Origin: Rhynchopus euleeides
Lineage: Eukaryota > Euglenozoa > Diplonemea > Diplonemida > Diplonemidae
Assembly (NCBI GenBank): GCA_963210315.1
Contig: OY723279.1
Coordinates: forward strand, 744,001-808,000
Length of the DNA: 64,000 bases
Direction: 5' to 3'
Positions 9,985 to 21,448 of this stretch are shown in pieces. The number at the start of each line of letters is the position of its first letter. Positions within the stretch are counted from its first letter, which is position 1. The position numbers and the translations under genes are program-made. Under the pieces are notes generated by a model. That model searched no databases, was not told where the DNA came from, and saw only the letters and a program-made list of their open reading frames with translations.

Positions 9985-10797
9985 ATTCGCGGAGTACGTG
10001 AGGTTGGGTGAGTGTGAGGTCAGGGTCCTGTCGAAGGGTAGTCGAGTGGGAATAAATAGGGAGGTCCTCAGGAGTGCAATACAACAGCAATACACAGGCA
10101 ACACACCAGCAACACGCAAACCGAGGCAAGAGGAGGTGGGCGGGGTCATCCTGCGGAGTCTCCAGTTGGCCAGCAAGGCGAACTGTACGGGGGAGAGACT
10201 TCCCTTCCATCCTTGTGTGCGCCCTGTCGACTGGGAAAATCTTAGAAAAAAAAATTTCCTCTGCGAAAAACCCTTAGAAAAAAAATTTCCCTTACAAAAT
10301 TCTTAGAAAAAAACTTTTTTTCCCCGTACAAAAGTTCTTAGAAAAAAAGTTCAGAATCCTGAAAGTGGGGAACCAGCCCCCCAGTTAGGAACAGCCCTGA
10401 ATTTGGGGGAAAAATATTTTTTTGCACTATTTTTTTTTGCACTTTTTTCCTTTGGATTTTATTGTGACCCTACTTGGTATTGGCAGAAAATTTTTATGTT
10501 TCCGGTCTTGGAGGTGCTCAAACATTCAAAAGAACACATTTTCCGTGGCCAAAAAATTTTTTGCACCCGGAGGTGGGGATGGGGGTGGTGGTCACTACTT
10601 TTTTGCACCATTTTGCTTTGGGTTTTATTGTGACCCTACTTGGCATTGGCAGAATTCTTTTATGTTCCCGGTCTTGGATGTGCTCAAACAGTCAAAAGAA
10701 CACATTTTCCGGGTGCAAAAAAATGTTGCACCTGGGGGGTGGAGAGGGGGGTCGGAGGGCGGTGGTGTGAGAGGCTTGCTCTCGAGCTCAAACCAAC
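9985..10797. other. Non-coding repeat-rich stretch
   Basis: Contains at least four TTAGAAAAAAA-type units (10229-10345) and a direct repeat of ~100 bp with GTGACCCTACTTGG (10466-10545 and 10628-10715). No gene is supported. Confidence 0.55.
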
Positions 10798-11012
10798 AGA
10801 TGTTCACTACCGTGGCCTCCGGCGGCTGGGGGGCTCCGCCCCCCAGACCCCCCTGTGGCGTGTCTTTGCGCGACAATTTATCGCCCCCCCATGCGACATG
10901 TGCTATCTGTCAGTTGTGTTGTACTTGAGCGTATGCGACTATGGAGCCAGGCCAACAGACGTTCGCTACCGTGGCCTCCGGCGGCTGGGGGGCTCCGCCC
11001 CCCACACCCCCC
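10798..11012 (+). repeat. Two copies of the GC hairpin repeat
   Basis: The hairpin unit described at 87-141 occurs twice here (10798-10853 and 10956-11012), each with a stem-loop of GGGGGGC around CTCCG. The copies are about 100 bp apart with unrelated sequence between them. Confidence 0.75.
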
Positions 11013-11904
11013 TGTGGCATGTGCCTGGTCTTGGAGCCAAGCCCTTGCGCGTACGGGGCTGCGGCATGTCGGTTCCAGCACCCTCGCGGGAGGCTGGGCC
11101 CGAGCACTGATCTCTAAGAGACGAACCACCTTGCGAATGCGATCGGGTTTGCGGGCTTGCGGCCATGACATCTCGAAAGGGTCGTCGTGGGCCCGTGATC
11201 ATGTTTCGGGTTCGACTTGGTGGGCATCCGTGGCGATTCGCGGAACCACGTGTATGTGTGCGAGGAAGCAAAGAGATAACACACCAGGAGCCACGCAGCA
11301 CCAGGTCGACCTGGATCTGATCGAGCTCAGGGGGAAGGAAGCACAGTCACCAAAGTGATATCACCGCCGGCCTCAACCACCAAACTGCAACCGCAGAAGT
11401 TCCGCTATTCTCACAAGGGAAGGCGCCCTGGGATGTAGCAGTGATTTGTGTGCAGCGCCATCAAGTGACACTGACCGCCTTGAACAGAGAGGTAGTGTAC
11501 AGATGGCGAGCAGTGGGAGGGCGTGCTGTGTCCTTCCACTTCCCCATCTACCTCCATTCGTTCACCATTGTTGATAGCGATTTTTTCGCCATTTTTTCGA
11601 ATCGTATGCATCGGTCAGGCCGAGTGAATCAAAATAGCGCAAAAATCACACCAAAATCTGTGTCTGAGGCACAGAAATCGTGCAAAAAAGCACCCAAAAA
11701 AAGTGCAAAAAAACCAAAATAGGATTTCGAAAATCGGCCAAAATACCCCCAAAATAGAGCCACACCTGGAAAAAAGTCCACCACTCGGAAAATTTTTCCA
11801 AATTTTTTTTTCGGGGTTGTGGGAAAAATCGAAACCCACGAACCCACTTTTTTCGAGAAAATAATTTTTCGGATTTTTCATTTTTTCCAGTTTTCGATCT
11901 CATT
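11013..11904. other. No gene seen
   Basis: AT-rich homopolymer-laden sequence with short repeats. Bases 11816-11886 are an inverted copy of 26517-26590, the sequence directly after the LINE poly(A) tract. Confidence 0.5.
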
Positions 11905-12860
11905 TTTGGGTGGTCCACAGACAACGGGAGGGAAATGTCAAAAAATTTGAATGGCCAAAAACTCATCTCCCAGAGCAAAGTGACCCCACCACGATCCGGA
12001 AATTTTCCGGAAATGAAATCCGAAATTTCGGTCCAGAAACGCTCTGGCGACGATCGCTGGGCCAAAAGCGACAGTCGCTGAATCGCTGAGCGACAGTCGC
12101 CATTGTCACATTGAGATATCTCCAGGAGTGCAGGAAAAAGCTCCCGTAGTGCAATAAAGTGATCCCGGAGTGCAATAAAGTGTTCCAGGAGTGCAATAAA
12201 GTGCTCCCGTAGTGCAGTTTGGGGATTGCCGCAGAACTCCACGGAAGTGGGAGCCACTCACAGGATTGCCCCAAATGTGCCCGGAAATTCAAATGCGTGG
12301 CGACTCGGGCCGTTCTGGTGAAGTCTGGGTGGAGATCTCACACCCCACTTTTTGGGTGGCGAATTCGCCTTGTGTGCGGGATCTGCTGAACACTGTACGG
12401 CCCAGTCCACACTGTCAGCCACAGAAACAGCCTGGATCTGGCTGTGGCTGATTCTGTGGCCCAGTGTGCGCTGTTCCCACGTCCCTTCGGGACGTGACAC
12501 AGTCTGACACCAGTGACTGGGTCCAGACACCCAGGTCCGACCACGCCCACACATCCAGCCAGACTGTCAGGCTCAGCCCACCCACACCCAGATCCGGCCC
12601 AGTGGGCCAGGTCTGGGTGGATTCGGGTCATCTGCAGGTTCAGCACCCACACACAGCGCAGGGTTCTGAGTTGGTACCGTACTAGGTACTACCACCCGGT
12701 ACCACCCCCAACATTGGAAATCCAGACTTGGGTCCCAGCCCAAAAATTTTCAGAAATTATGAATTTCCGGATGAATTCCAGCCAGCAGTGTGGTCATTTT
12801 GCTCTGGGAGATGAGTTTTTGGCCACTCAAATTTTTTCAGTCCTCACGACGAAATACCAC
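11905..12860 (+). mobile_element. TIR element E1 (non-autonomous)
   Basis: The ends share an inverted repeat: GTGGCCAAAAACTCATCTCC with CAGAGCAAA at 11951-11990, reversed at 12793-12830. A related element, E2, lies inverted at 26650-27446. Both carry a CGACAGTCGCTGAATCGC-like block near one end and a GGTACC-rich block (GTACTAGGTACTACC) near the other. No ORF of note is present. The superfamily is not determined. Confidence 0.6.
12128..12216 (+). repeat. Short tandem repeat, AGTGCAATAAAGTG type
   Basis: Three to four copies of a ~23-bp unit containing GGAGTGCAATAAAGTG inside element E1. Confidence 0.75.
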
Positions 12861-12910
12861 AAGCAAATATGACCGACTCAAAATCTGAAAAAATGCCCAA
12901 CGATTTCTTA

Positions 12911-12954
12911 AGCTACAGTTTCTGTACTTCATTGCTACAGTTTCTGTACTTCAT
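12911..12954 (+). repeat. 22-bp tandem duplication at the LINE 5-prime edge
   Basis: GCTACAGTTTCTGTACTTCA occurs twice in tandem immediately before the LINE-like sequence. It could mark the 5-prime junction of the insertion, or be a small unrelated duplication. Confidence 0.6.
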
Positions 12955-13247
12955 TGGTATACACACTCGCGCTCCCCCCCCCCCCCCCCTGGTCGGTTGG
13001 GTCGGTTGGGTTCTCCCCTCCCCTTTCAAAAACCCCTCCCTCTCCCTCCTCTCCCCCATCCCTTTTCCCCTTTCCAAACTTCTTCTTGAACTTGCGGGCG
13101 GGCAGAGTCGGGAGGGCTGGTTGGGCTAATAGCGTATCCCCAAGCAAAAAACCACTCCCCCTGGGGCCACTTGTCCCTCGGGCTCTGTTCCCCTTCCCTT
13201 CCCAGTCCCCCCCTTCCCACCCCCGACGCACGCGAGCGCGAGTCGTG

Positions 13248-16200
13248 ATGGAGGCGCGAGATGCGCCCGGCCGTGGGCACGCGAGGAGGCGAGGGCAGTG
13301 GGCCCTCATGGCGCTGCTGGTGGCGGCGCTCACGCCCCCAGCGGGAGAGCAGCCCGGGCCGCCCCCGGTAGCGAGGGAGACGGGGGGGTCGCAGCCCCCC
13401 ACACGAGTGCAGCCCGGGCCGCCCCCGGTAGCGGCAGCGGCGCGGGGGTCGCAACCCCCCGCACGTGGGCAGCCCGGGTCGCCCCCGGTAGCGGCGGGAG
13501 CAGCGGCAGCAACGGCTGCGGCGGCGGCGGCAGCACCGGGACAGGCGGAGCCGGGGGAGGGCGGGGCCCACACGGGCCCCCCCCCAACAACAGCACACCG
13601 GTCTGACCCACCGGCTTCATGCACCCCCCAACGGCACTCCCCGACGGCTGCGGAAGGGCCGCGGCCCCCCCCCGAGCAGGCAGCGGCGGTCACCGCTGCA
13701 GAGACCACGCCCGCAGGGCCTCTGGAGCGGCGGAAGCCGCTTAGCCGCCCCCGCGGGGCCAAGTACGGCGCCCCCGGCGTGATAGCTGACAGGGGGGGAC
13801 GAGATGGGCTCTGCCCGCGTTGTGGGGGATGGTGGGAGGGAGTGTCGTGTGGTCCCCCCCCCGTCCCGGGCTCCCCCCTCCCAGCTTATGTCTTTCCACC
13901 CCCCTCCCCCGAGCTCCCCCCCCTGGGCGGGTACTGGGGGGTTGGCTGGGTAAGGGCGACTCTTGGGTGGGCGGTGGTGGTGGCGGGGACGCTGGGCTGG
14001 AGCTGGTGGCCGGCTGTATTTGCCCTGAGTCGGTGCCGGGCGCGAGGCTGGTGGGCAGTCGGGCGGAGACGGGCGACGAGGCTGATGCACAGTGTGTGGG
14101 GGCAGTCGAAAGCGTGGAGAGCAGCGGTGGTGGGAGGGTGCTGCTGGGTGGTGGCGGGCGGGGTGGAACGCGCCTGGGCCTCGTCAGCTGCTGCGTGCTG
14201 GGGGTTCGTCTTCGTCTGGGAGCCTAGGTGGGTCGCACTACAGGGAGAGACGGCCTGGGCCTGGTGGTGGGGGTTGGGGGTCCTGCCCGTACTGCTGGCT
14301 GCGGGGCTGTCCCCATCAAGAGCGGCGCGGGGCATTTCCTGGGCCCTAGGGCGGGTGAGCCGGGTGGTGCGCTGGCTGAGGGTGTCGGGCAGGGCGGCGG
14401 GTGTGCTCCCGGGGTTCACGGAGGCGTGCGGGCTGGCGGCGGGCCTGGGCGGGGCGGCCGTGATCGCCGCCGGCGCGCTCTGGGTTGAGGTCCTATCTGC
14501 GAGCGATCTACGGGCAGGAGTGGTGGCGGCGTCCGCATACGGGCTGGCGACGGGCGGGTGGGTGCTGGTGGGCTCGGCGATGGTACGGCAGCGCCGCCTG
14601 GCCAACCGACGCGGCTGGCTCCCTCGCTGGTCGTGGAGGGCCCGCAGGCGATCCCGATGGGTGGCCCGCAGGCCGCGCCTGGAGGTTCTCCTGCCTGCCT
14701 CCGTCCGCCGCTCGGAGGACCGGATCGGCGCCGGGCTGGACGCGCTGCGTCGGGTGAGTCGGGCGGAGCGAGTGGCAGAGGTGTTGCCGGTCCTGGCGTC
14801 GGCGGGGGCCCTGTCGGGCGGGGTCTGGGGGCTGGGGTTCCTGTCGCTCGCGTGTCTCGTCTGGGCTGGGGTGGAGGTGGCCGTGACGGCAGCGCGGCTG
14901 CGGGAGTCGGAGATGCGGGACGCGGTGACCCTGGACTTGTGGCGCTCCGTACAGCCCATGAGACGGACCCGCCTCCTGTGCGCAACGTCAGAGCGCCCCC
15001 CGCTCTTCCTCGGCCCGCGCGACCTGTGCGGTGGGGACCTGGAGATGGAGGAGGACTGGACTGGGGTGGACGAGGTCCTGTCGCAGTTCGGGGGGTCCAG
15101 GGTGCCGAATCAGGCGACAGGGGACTGCCTCTTCGCGGCACTCACGCCCACGGCCGCCCTCCCCTCCCACGACGACATAGTGGGCATGCGCTCCGAGCTG
15201 TCCCGGCGTGCAGGGGACGCCTCGGTGAAACCTCAACTGCTTCACTTGTTAGGGGACGCCAGGCGGGTCGAGGAGTATCGGGCGGGCCTGGCTGGTGCGG
15301 CGCATGGGGACCACCTCGCGCTGCACCTGGCGGCGGGAGCGTGGGACTTGTCAGTGGTGGTGGTGCAGGAGGGCAGGGGTCAGGCAATCCGTGTGGACCC
15401 GCGGCGCCCTAAGAAGCAGGGGCCAGCCCCCGCAGATGTCAGGGTGGTGGCTCTCTCTGGCAACCACTACGAGGGAGTGGCCATGCCCCTTGCCCGACGC
15501 AGGGCCCTTCGAGAGAGCGCGGCGCCGGCCCACCTCAGCCCAGCCACGTGTCGAGACGCCTGCCCGGCGGCCCTAGGGGAGGGTGCCCAGGAGGCAGAAG
15601 GGGCGGGCCTGGGGGATGTGCGTCGCCGCTGGTTCTGCCCCCTCACGGCCTGCGCGGGCTCGGCTCTCCACCGGCATACGCCGTATTCGTCCAAGGAGAC
15701 GCTCCGCAAGCACGCCCAGGCGCACGCAGACCAGGGTGAGGAGTTCCCGCCGAGCGCGCTTCGTCTGCTGGGCATGAAGAAGTGCATGTGGTGCTCGAAG
15801 GTAATGAGCACCTCCTTGGACTCCTGCGTGAAGTGCCGCCCACGTGGCGCGACCCCTGTGGTGCCGAACAGGCGCGCACCCTCTGCGGCGGAGGCAGCGG
15901 ATGCGGGTCGCCTCCCTCCCCTTGAGAGCATCCACACGGAGCGAGTGGGGGTGTCGCTGTCGGTCCCCGGGGCGATCCTCCGCCCGGCGGCGGTAGCCTA
16001 TAGCCAGGCCCTGTGGGATGTCGCAGCGAATAGTTCGAGCACCACGGCGTGGCTCCGCCTCCTCTTGGTGCCCAAAACCCTCTTCCGCACCTACCGTGGA
16101 GGGAAGAAGAAGCAGCTGCTGGCGAAGCGGGCCCGGGAGGAGGCGATCATCCTCTGGCGGGAAGGACGCGCGTCGGAGCTCTGGCGCCGGGCCCGGACGG

Positions 16201-19028
16201 AAGCCCCGGGCCCGGGACGGGTGGAGGCTGCCCCCACATGGGAGGAGACGGAGGAAGCGGTGGTGCAAGCGGCGAGACAAGGGCGGTATTCGGCGGCGAT
16301 GGCGCGCACCAGGAGCGCCGGCCTGGCGCCTGCCACCCCTGCCACGAAAGCGAAGCTCCTAGCAATGCACCCGGAAGCGGACAGCCCAGCCATCTCCGCG
16401 GCGACGCGGGTAGTGCCCGCGGATGCCACCCCCGCCGAGGTGTTTAAAGCGCTGAAGGGGTTACCGAGGGGCACGGGCGCCGGCCCCTCAGGCCTGAGGG
16501 CGGACCACCTCCGGGAGCTCGTCCAGGTGGAGGGAGTGGATGTGCTTCCGGCCCTCACGGCGGTGGTGAATGTCCTGCGCAGAGGCGAGGCCCCCCCGCA
16601 GCTGGCCCGGCACATCGCGGGCGCGTCTCTGGTCGCGCTCCCCAAGCCAGATGCGGGGATCCGCCCGATCGCGGTTGGGGAGACCCTCCGCCGCCTGGTG
16701 GCCAAAACCCTCACCGCAGACGTCAGGGAACAGGCTGGGAAGCTCCTCCTGAAGGGGAGGCAAGTAGGAGTGGCGGTGGACGGCGGACTGGAGGCGGCCA
16801 CGGCGGTCGTGAAGGACTTCGCGGCGCGCAACAGGGGGGCGGACAAGGTCCTGCTGAAGATCGACTATGCCAACGCCTTTAACATGGTTAACAGGCAGGC
16901 GTTCATCGATGCTGTCAGGCGGGACCTCCCGGAGCTGTCGGCGTGGGTCGAGTGGTGCTACGCGTCGCCCTCAGCCCTGATATACCGTGGCGAAGTGCTC
17001 GAATCGCAGAGGGGGGTACAGCAGGGGGACCCCCTCGGGCCGCTCCTGTTCTCCCTGGCCATCCGCCAGCTGACCGAGGACCTAGGCAAGCTGCCGGGGG
17101 TGGAGGGCAGCGTGTGGTACTTGGACGATGGCACGCTGATGGGCTCCCCCGGGGCGGTCGGCCACGCGTTCGCGATCCTCGAGCGGCGGAGCGCGGAGCT
17201 GGGCCTGGTGGTGGCACGCCGCAAATGCGAAGTGATCTCGCTGAATGGGCACTCGGTGGAGGGCCTCCGGGGAGCGGGCCTTGATGTAGCCGCGACGGAA
17301 AAGGAGCGCGCGACTCGCATGGACCTCCTCCACCACAACTTCGAGTTCCTCGGGGCTCCGGTGGGGGATGCGGAATTCTGCGAGCGGGTGATGGATACAA
17401 AACTGAGAGAGAAGTTCATCCCGAACCTGCGCCAGCTTCACCACCTCCAAGACGCGCAAGTGGCCATGACCCTCCTGCGACACTGTGAAGGCTTCTGCAA
17501 GCTGGTCTTCCAGATGCGCGCAATTGGGTACGCCGGGAGAGAATACCTTCGCCAGTATGACAAGGAAATCGGGATGGTGCTGGCATCTGTGCTCGGGGAC
17601 AGGGACGGGACCCTCCCTGACGATGCGCGAGACCAGGCGGCCCTGCCCGTCAGGCTAGGGGGTATGGGCATTCGGAGGTCGGAGGACCACATCACCGCTG
17701 CGGCTTTGGCGGCGGCTAGCTCCTTCTTCCCCCTATGTGTGCAGCTGGACAGCGGATATCGTTGGGATGCGGATGCGTGGCGCGTGGCAGCGACCGCCCA
17801 CAACGAGCTGGTGGCGGAGGCGGACTGGGTGGACCCTCACAAGCGCCCGGGCGAGCCCCTCCGCCAGCGCGACCTATCCCTGGCGATCATCAGCCGGCAG
17901 CACGAGACCCTACTGGCGGAGGCTGACGTGCTGAGTAAAGGGCGTCAGTTGTCCGCGTCCCTCCCAGGCGCAGGGGCGTGGGTGACGGTGACGCCAGAAC
18001 AACAGTTTGCGATGGGGAGGGAGGAGTACCAAGTGGCGGCTCGCCTGCGCCTGGGCCTCGTCGTCTTCGCCCCTGGGTCGCGGTGCCACGAGTGCGGGGA
18101 CGCCATGGACGTCTTGGGCGCCCATGTGTTCAGCTGCCAGGCATCGGCGGACCGCATCAAGCGCCACGACGCGGTGAAGCTCGGGGTGCTGGGGCTGGCG
18201 CGGGACGCGGGACTCGGCCCCCAGCTGGAGCCCAACCACCTCCTCTTGGGCGGGGGCAAGCCGGCTGACGTGTTCCTCCCGTGCGGCATAGGTGAGTCGC
18301 GGGGCCGGGCGATCGACGTGACCGTGTGGTCGACGTGCGCGGAGTCTGCGAGGCAGGGTGCGGCGAGAGCGCGGGGGTACACCGCGTCGCGGGCTGAAGC
18401 ATCCAAGCATCGCAAGCACGGGGCGCGGTGTCAGGAGGTTGAGATCGCCTTCTCCGCGTTCGCCCTGGAGCAGTCGGGCGGGATGGGTCCGGAGGCCGTG
18501 CGGCTCTTCAGGCACTTGGTCAGCTTCGCGGTGGACCACAAGCTGGGGGACAGGGCCGAGCTCACTCGTTCCTGGGCGGCGCGGATAGTGGTGCCGTTGA
18601 TGCGGGCGGTGGGGCGGTCGTCGCTCCGCAGGGGGGCGCTGTGCACGGACCTGCGCTCTGGTCAGACTCGGGAGCGGGTCTTGCCGGATCCGCTGGTGGG
18701 CGTGGAGCCGGACTACTTCTTCGCGCCTGACACGGACCTGGCCCCCGCGCCACACTTCGACGGGCACATGGACGCGGAGGATTTCATGTGTGACCCGGAT
18801 GACGCGGTGGGCCCCGAGGAGCCGACCCCTGAACCCGAACCTGCCCCTCCCCGCCGCCCACGCCCGCCGCCTCCCCCCGCGGAGGGGGACCTCCCGCAGC
18901 CGGCGGGTGGGGTGGCGGCTGACCCCCTGGCCCAATTGCTGGAGTGGCGCGGCCAGACGGACGGGAGGCTGAGCTTGTCGTCCCTGCAGCAGCAGGCGCG
19001 GCTGGGCCTGGTCGAGCCGGACGGGTGG
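13248..19028 (+). pseudogene. LINE-like ORF part 1: membrane-like region, OTU, zinc motifs, RT, restriction-like endonuclease
   Basis: The first in-frame ATG is 13248; the frame is open from 12954. Residues 30-110 carry three QPGPPPVA-type repeats. Residues ~228-558 contain several Trp/Val/Ala-rich hydrophobic stretches resembling membrane segments. An OTU-type cysteine protease domain follows: Cys627 in TGDCLFAAL and His740 in SGNHYEGV. Two zinc-binding motifs come next (a CPLTAC...HAQAH region and a CMWC...CVKC region). RT has Asp1206 in LLKIDYANAF and YLDD at 1291-1294. A CCHC motif (C1613, C1616, H1626, C1630) precedes a PD-(D/E)xK-like endonuclease with Asp1674 (KPADVF) and Asp1690 (AIDVTVW). 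The frame then enters element 2 and stops at 19142, so the last ~37 codons belong to repeat B2. The native frame resumes at 24159. Confidence 0.85.
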
Positions 19029-19260
19029 GAATCATACCTTGGCCGGGCTATCGCAGACAGGGGGCACACACACGTCGACTCGGCTATAGTTCTCCTGGTG
19101 GTGTGTGTGCGCAACGACAAGAAAGGCAAAGGCAATGGGTAGTGGGGGTGTTGATGGGAAGGGGGAAGGGGGACTTCCGGTTCAGCTTTTCCTCACTTGC
19201 AACGCGAAGGGGTTAAGAGATCCCGCGACAACCGCCAATTCAGGCTGTTGAGGCGAGGTC
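19029..19260 (-). repeat. Element 2 split direct repeat B2
   Basis: 232 bp, matching B1 at 19528-19759. Outer end of the element, closing GGTATGATTC on the element strand. Read on the plus strand it adds an artificial tail to the LINE ORF. Confidence 0.92.
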
Positions 19261-19278
19261 CGGGGGATGGAGGGTGGG

Positions 19279-19527
19279 ACAATAAAAGAAAGCGGACAAG
19301 ACGAAGAGTGTTGGCCGCGGGGAGATTACCCTGATGAAGGGGGTGTTGTGTGGTGTGGTGTTAAAGTTATATACAAGGTGTCCCGGGAAGGTGCATGGGC
19401 ACAACATGGGGGGAGAGAGAGAGGGGAAAGGCAACAGGATTGGGGTTGAGGGGTGTCAGGGGTGATGAGGGGGATGGGGGTGTCTGCTGCCAGTGGCCTT
19501 GGGTCATATTCCCTCAGTAAACTGTGA
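19279..19527 (-). repeat. Element 2 split direct repeat A2
   Basis: 249 bp, matching A1. It abuts B1 at 19527/19528 and is separated from B2 by CGGGGGATGGAGGGTGGG (plus strand), a G-rich spacer like the one in element 1. Confidence 0.92.
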
Positions 19528-19759
19528 GAATCATACCTTGGCCGGGCTATCGCAGACAGGGGGCACACACACGTCGACTCGGCTATAGTTCTCCTGGTGG
19601 TGTGTGTGCGCAACGACAAGAAAGGCAAAGGCAATGGGTAGTGGGGGTGTTGATGGGAAGGGGGAAGGGGGACTTCCGGTTCAGCTTTTCCTCACTTGCA
19701 ACGCGAAGGGGTTAAGAGATCCCGCGACAACCGCCAATTCAGGCTGTTGAGGCGAGGTC
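19528..19759 (-). repeat. Element 2 split direct repeat B1
   Basis: 232 bp, matching B2. The RT/RNase H ORF runs into its first ~21 bp, so the last residues and the stop codon of that protein are supplied by the repeat. Confidence 0.92.
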
Positions 19760-21448
19760 TCCGCCTGCCCCACCGCGAGTGAAGAAGCGCCGCACCGCAA
19801 GTGAAACCTGGTCCCGGGTTTCGGGAGAAGAAATGCAAGAGGGGGGGATACGGGAAGGGAGATCTGCCGGATTGGCAGAGGTGTGGACGTATCCAACGGA
19901 AAAAGACAAAACCTGGAGGGCTGTGAGGTATTCTACCGCCTCCAGGACGGACTTGTTAATAAGATTGCAGGCGGCACACAGCCGCTTGCGCACAACAGCT
20001 GCCACGGTCGTATTGTCGACCCAGATCTCTACAGCCCCCCCGCACACAGACCGGGGAAGGGCTCGCACTGTTTTGTTGAGGGCCATCGCCTCGAGAATGT
20101 TAATGTGCAGCTGGGACTCGGCTGCGGTCCACGAGTCACCAATGACCTGCATTTCTTGTGTAAAGGAATCTATTAAGACGCCACCCCAACCCTTGAGGGA
20201 GGCGTCAACAAAGCAAGTAAAAGACGGGGGTGTGGACTGAATAACTCTCCTGTGGGGGGGAACACGCGCAACCCCCACACACACACACCACTGCCGCAAC
20301 TCCCGGCAGACCGATGGGGGGATCCGCACAGGGTCAGGCGGCCGAAGGACCGCCCGGTTCAAAAAATTAGTCACCCGGCGGAGGAACTTGATCCCAAACC
20401 AGAACCTCCCCGGGGACACTCCCGAAATGGCGCTGGCGTGGAGCAACCTTCCACCCAGCGACTCCAGCTCACCAGCCGTCACCCTCTGCCAGTCCACGCT
20501 GTCCAGCTTCGCCATCAGCCTGTCCGACGGAGACACGGTCTGGGCAGCGTGGTCGAATGCCACCCCGAGAAACTCGTAGACCGTCGCCGTGTCCACCGAG
20601 TCAGACGGCTTCCATGTCGCAGCGCACGCCGCAGCCACCTTGTCCATCTGCCGCGTCGCCTCTTCGACACTGGTGCGGGGGCCGGTCAGACGCACGTTGT
20701 CGATCCAGACGTCGACCCCCACCTCAGGCGCAGTGCAGAACTCCTGGCGGACGTAGTCCCGGTGCCCACCCACAACAGCAGCCAAAGTGTGCATCAGCTC
20801 GGGCGCACAACAGTGGCCCATGGGCAACCTCAGCAGCTCATACCAGTCCCCCGACTCGTCAGCGAAGCGAAAGAACCTCCGTGCAGGCGCAGGGATGGGG
20901 ATCTGATAAAACCCGCACTTGAAATCCCGCGCCGACCCACACTCCGCAAACACCGCGTCGAGGTACCCCGAGATGTGCCCCAGGGGGACGTGTGCCGCGT
21001 AGGACTCCTCCAAGTTGTCGTTTGCCTGCTTGGTCCAGAGGATGAACCTCTGCCGCAACCCGGACGGCTTCTCCTCCATCACAGTAAAGGGCACGCACAG
21101 GGAGGGGCCCGGACCCGACGCAGGCCCAGCCACTCCGTTCTCCACCAGCAGCTCCGCATGCTTGTGTTGTAGATGCGAGGGGCGGGAGCGCCCCTCAGAG
21201 GGAGAAGGTGTAGAAGTGCCCGGCGGGGGTGCATCGGGGAACGTCAGCCGCCACACCTCGTCGAACCTGCGCCTCACAGTGGCGGTCATCCTCGCCCGCA
21301 GCGCCTCGACGTCCATCTCCGCCACAGAAGACACATGCAGGGGCGCACGGCGCTCCTCCTCCGTCGCCGGCAGCCTCGACTGGTGCGCACGCCGCGTCAC
21401 CGAGTGCAGCCCCCGCTGCTTGCGGCAAAAGGACTCAGGGTCGGCCAT
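19739..21448 (-). CDS. Reverse transcriptase / RNase H of element 2
   Basis: 569 residues from the ATG at 21448. That start overlaps the recombinase stop as TGATG, which supports this start and suggests coupled translation. The open frame extends upstream to 23473 but lies over the recombinase in another frame and is probably untranslated. RT features: RFILWTKQANDN, RDFKCGFYQIPIP, LPMGHCCAPELMH and VDVWIDNVRL, with WIDN at 248-251 in place of YxDD. RNase H has CFVDASLKGWG, NILEAMALN, IWVDNTTV and SANPADLPSR. Its C terminus is encoded inside repeat B1. Confidence 0.9.
   Translation of the reverse strand: MADPESFCRKQRGLHSVTRRAHQSRLPATEEERRAPLHVSSVAEMDVEALRARMTATVRRRFDEVWRLTFPDAPPPGTSTPSPSEGRSRPSHLQHKHAELLVENGVAGPASGPGPSLCVPFTVMEEKPSGLRQRFILWTKQANDNLEESYAAHVPLGHISGYLDAVFAECGSARDFKCGFYQIPIPAPARRFFRFADESGDWYELLRLPMGHCCAPELMHTLAAVVGGHRDYVRQEFCTAPEVGVDVWIDNVRLTGPRTSVEEATRQMDKVAAACAATWKPSDSVDTATVYEFLGVAFDHAAQTVSPSDRLMAKLDSVDWQRVTAGELESLGGRLLHASAISGVSPGRFWFGIKFLRRVTNFLNRAVLRPPDPVRIPPSVCRELRQWCVCVGVARVPPHRRVIQSTPPSFTCFVDASLKGWGGVLIDSFTQEMQVIGDSWTAAESQLHINILEAMALNKTVRALPRSVCGGAVEIWVDNTTVAAVVRKRLCAACNLINKSVLEAVEYLTALQVLSFSVGYVHTSANPADLPSRIPPSCISSPETRDQVSLAVRRFFTRGGAGGDLASTA

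Noticed and set aside
19029..19142. Last 37 codons of the LINE ORF as native protein
   Set aside because: They are encoded by repeat B2 of the inserted element, and the same sequence recurs at 19528.
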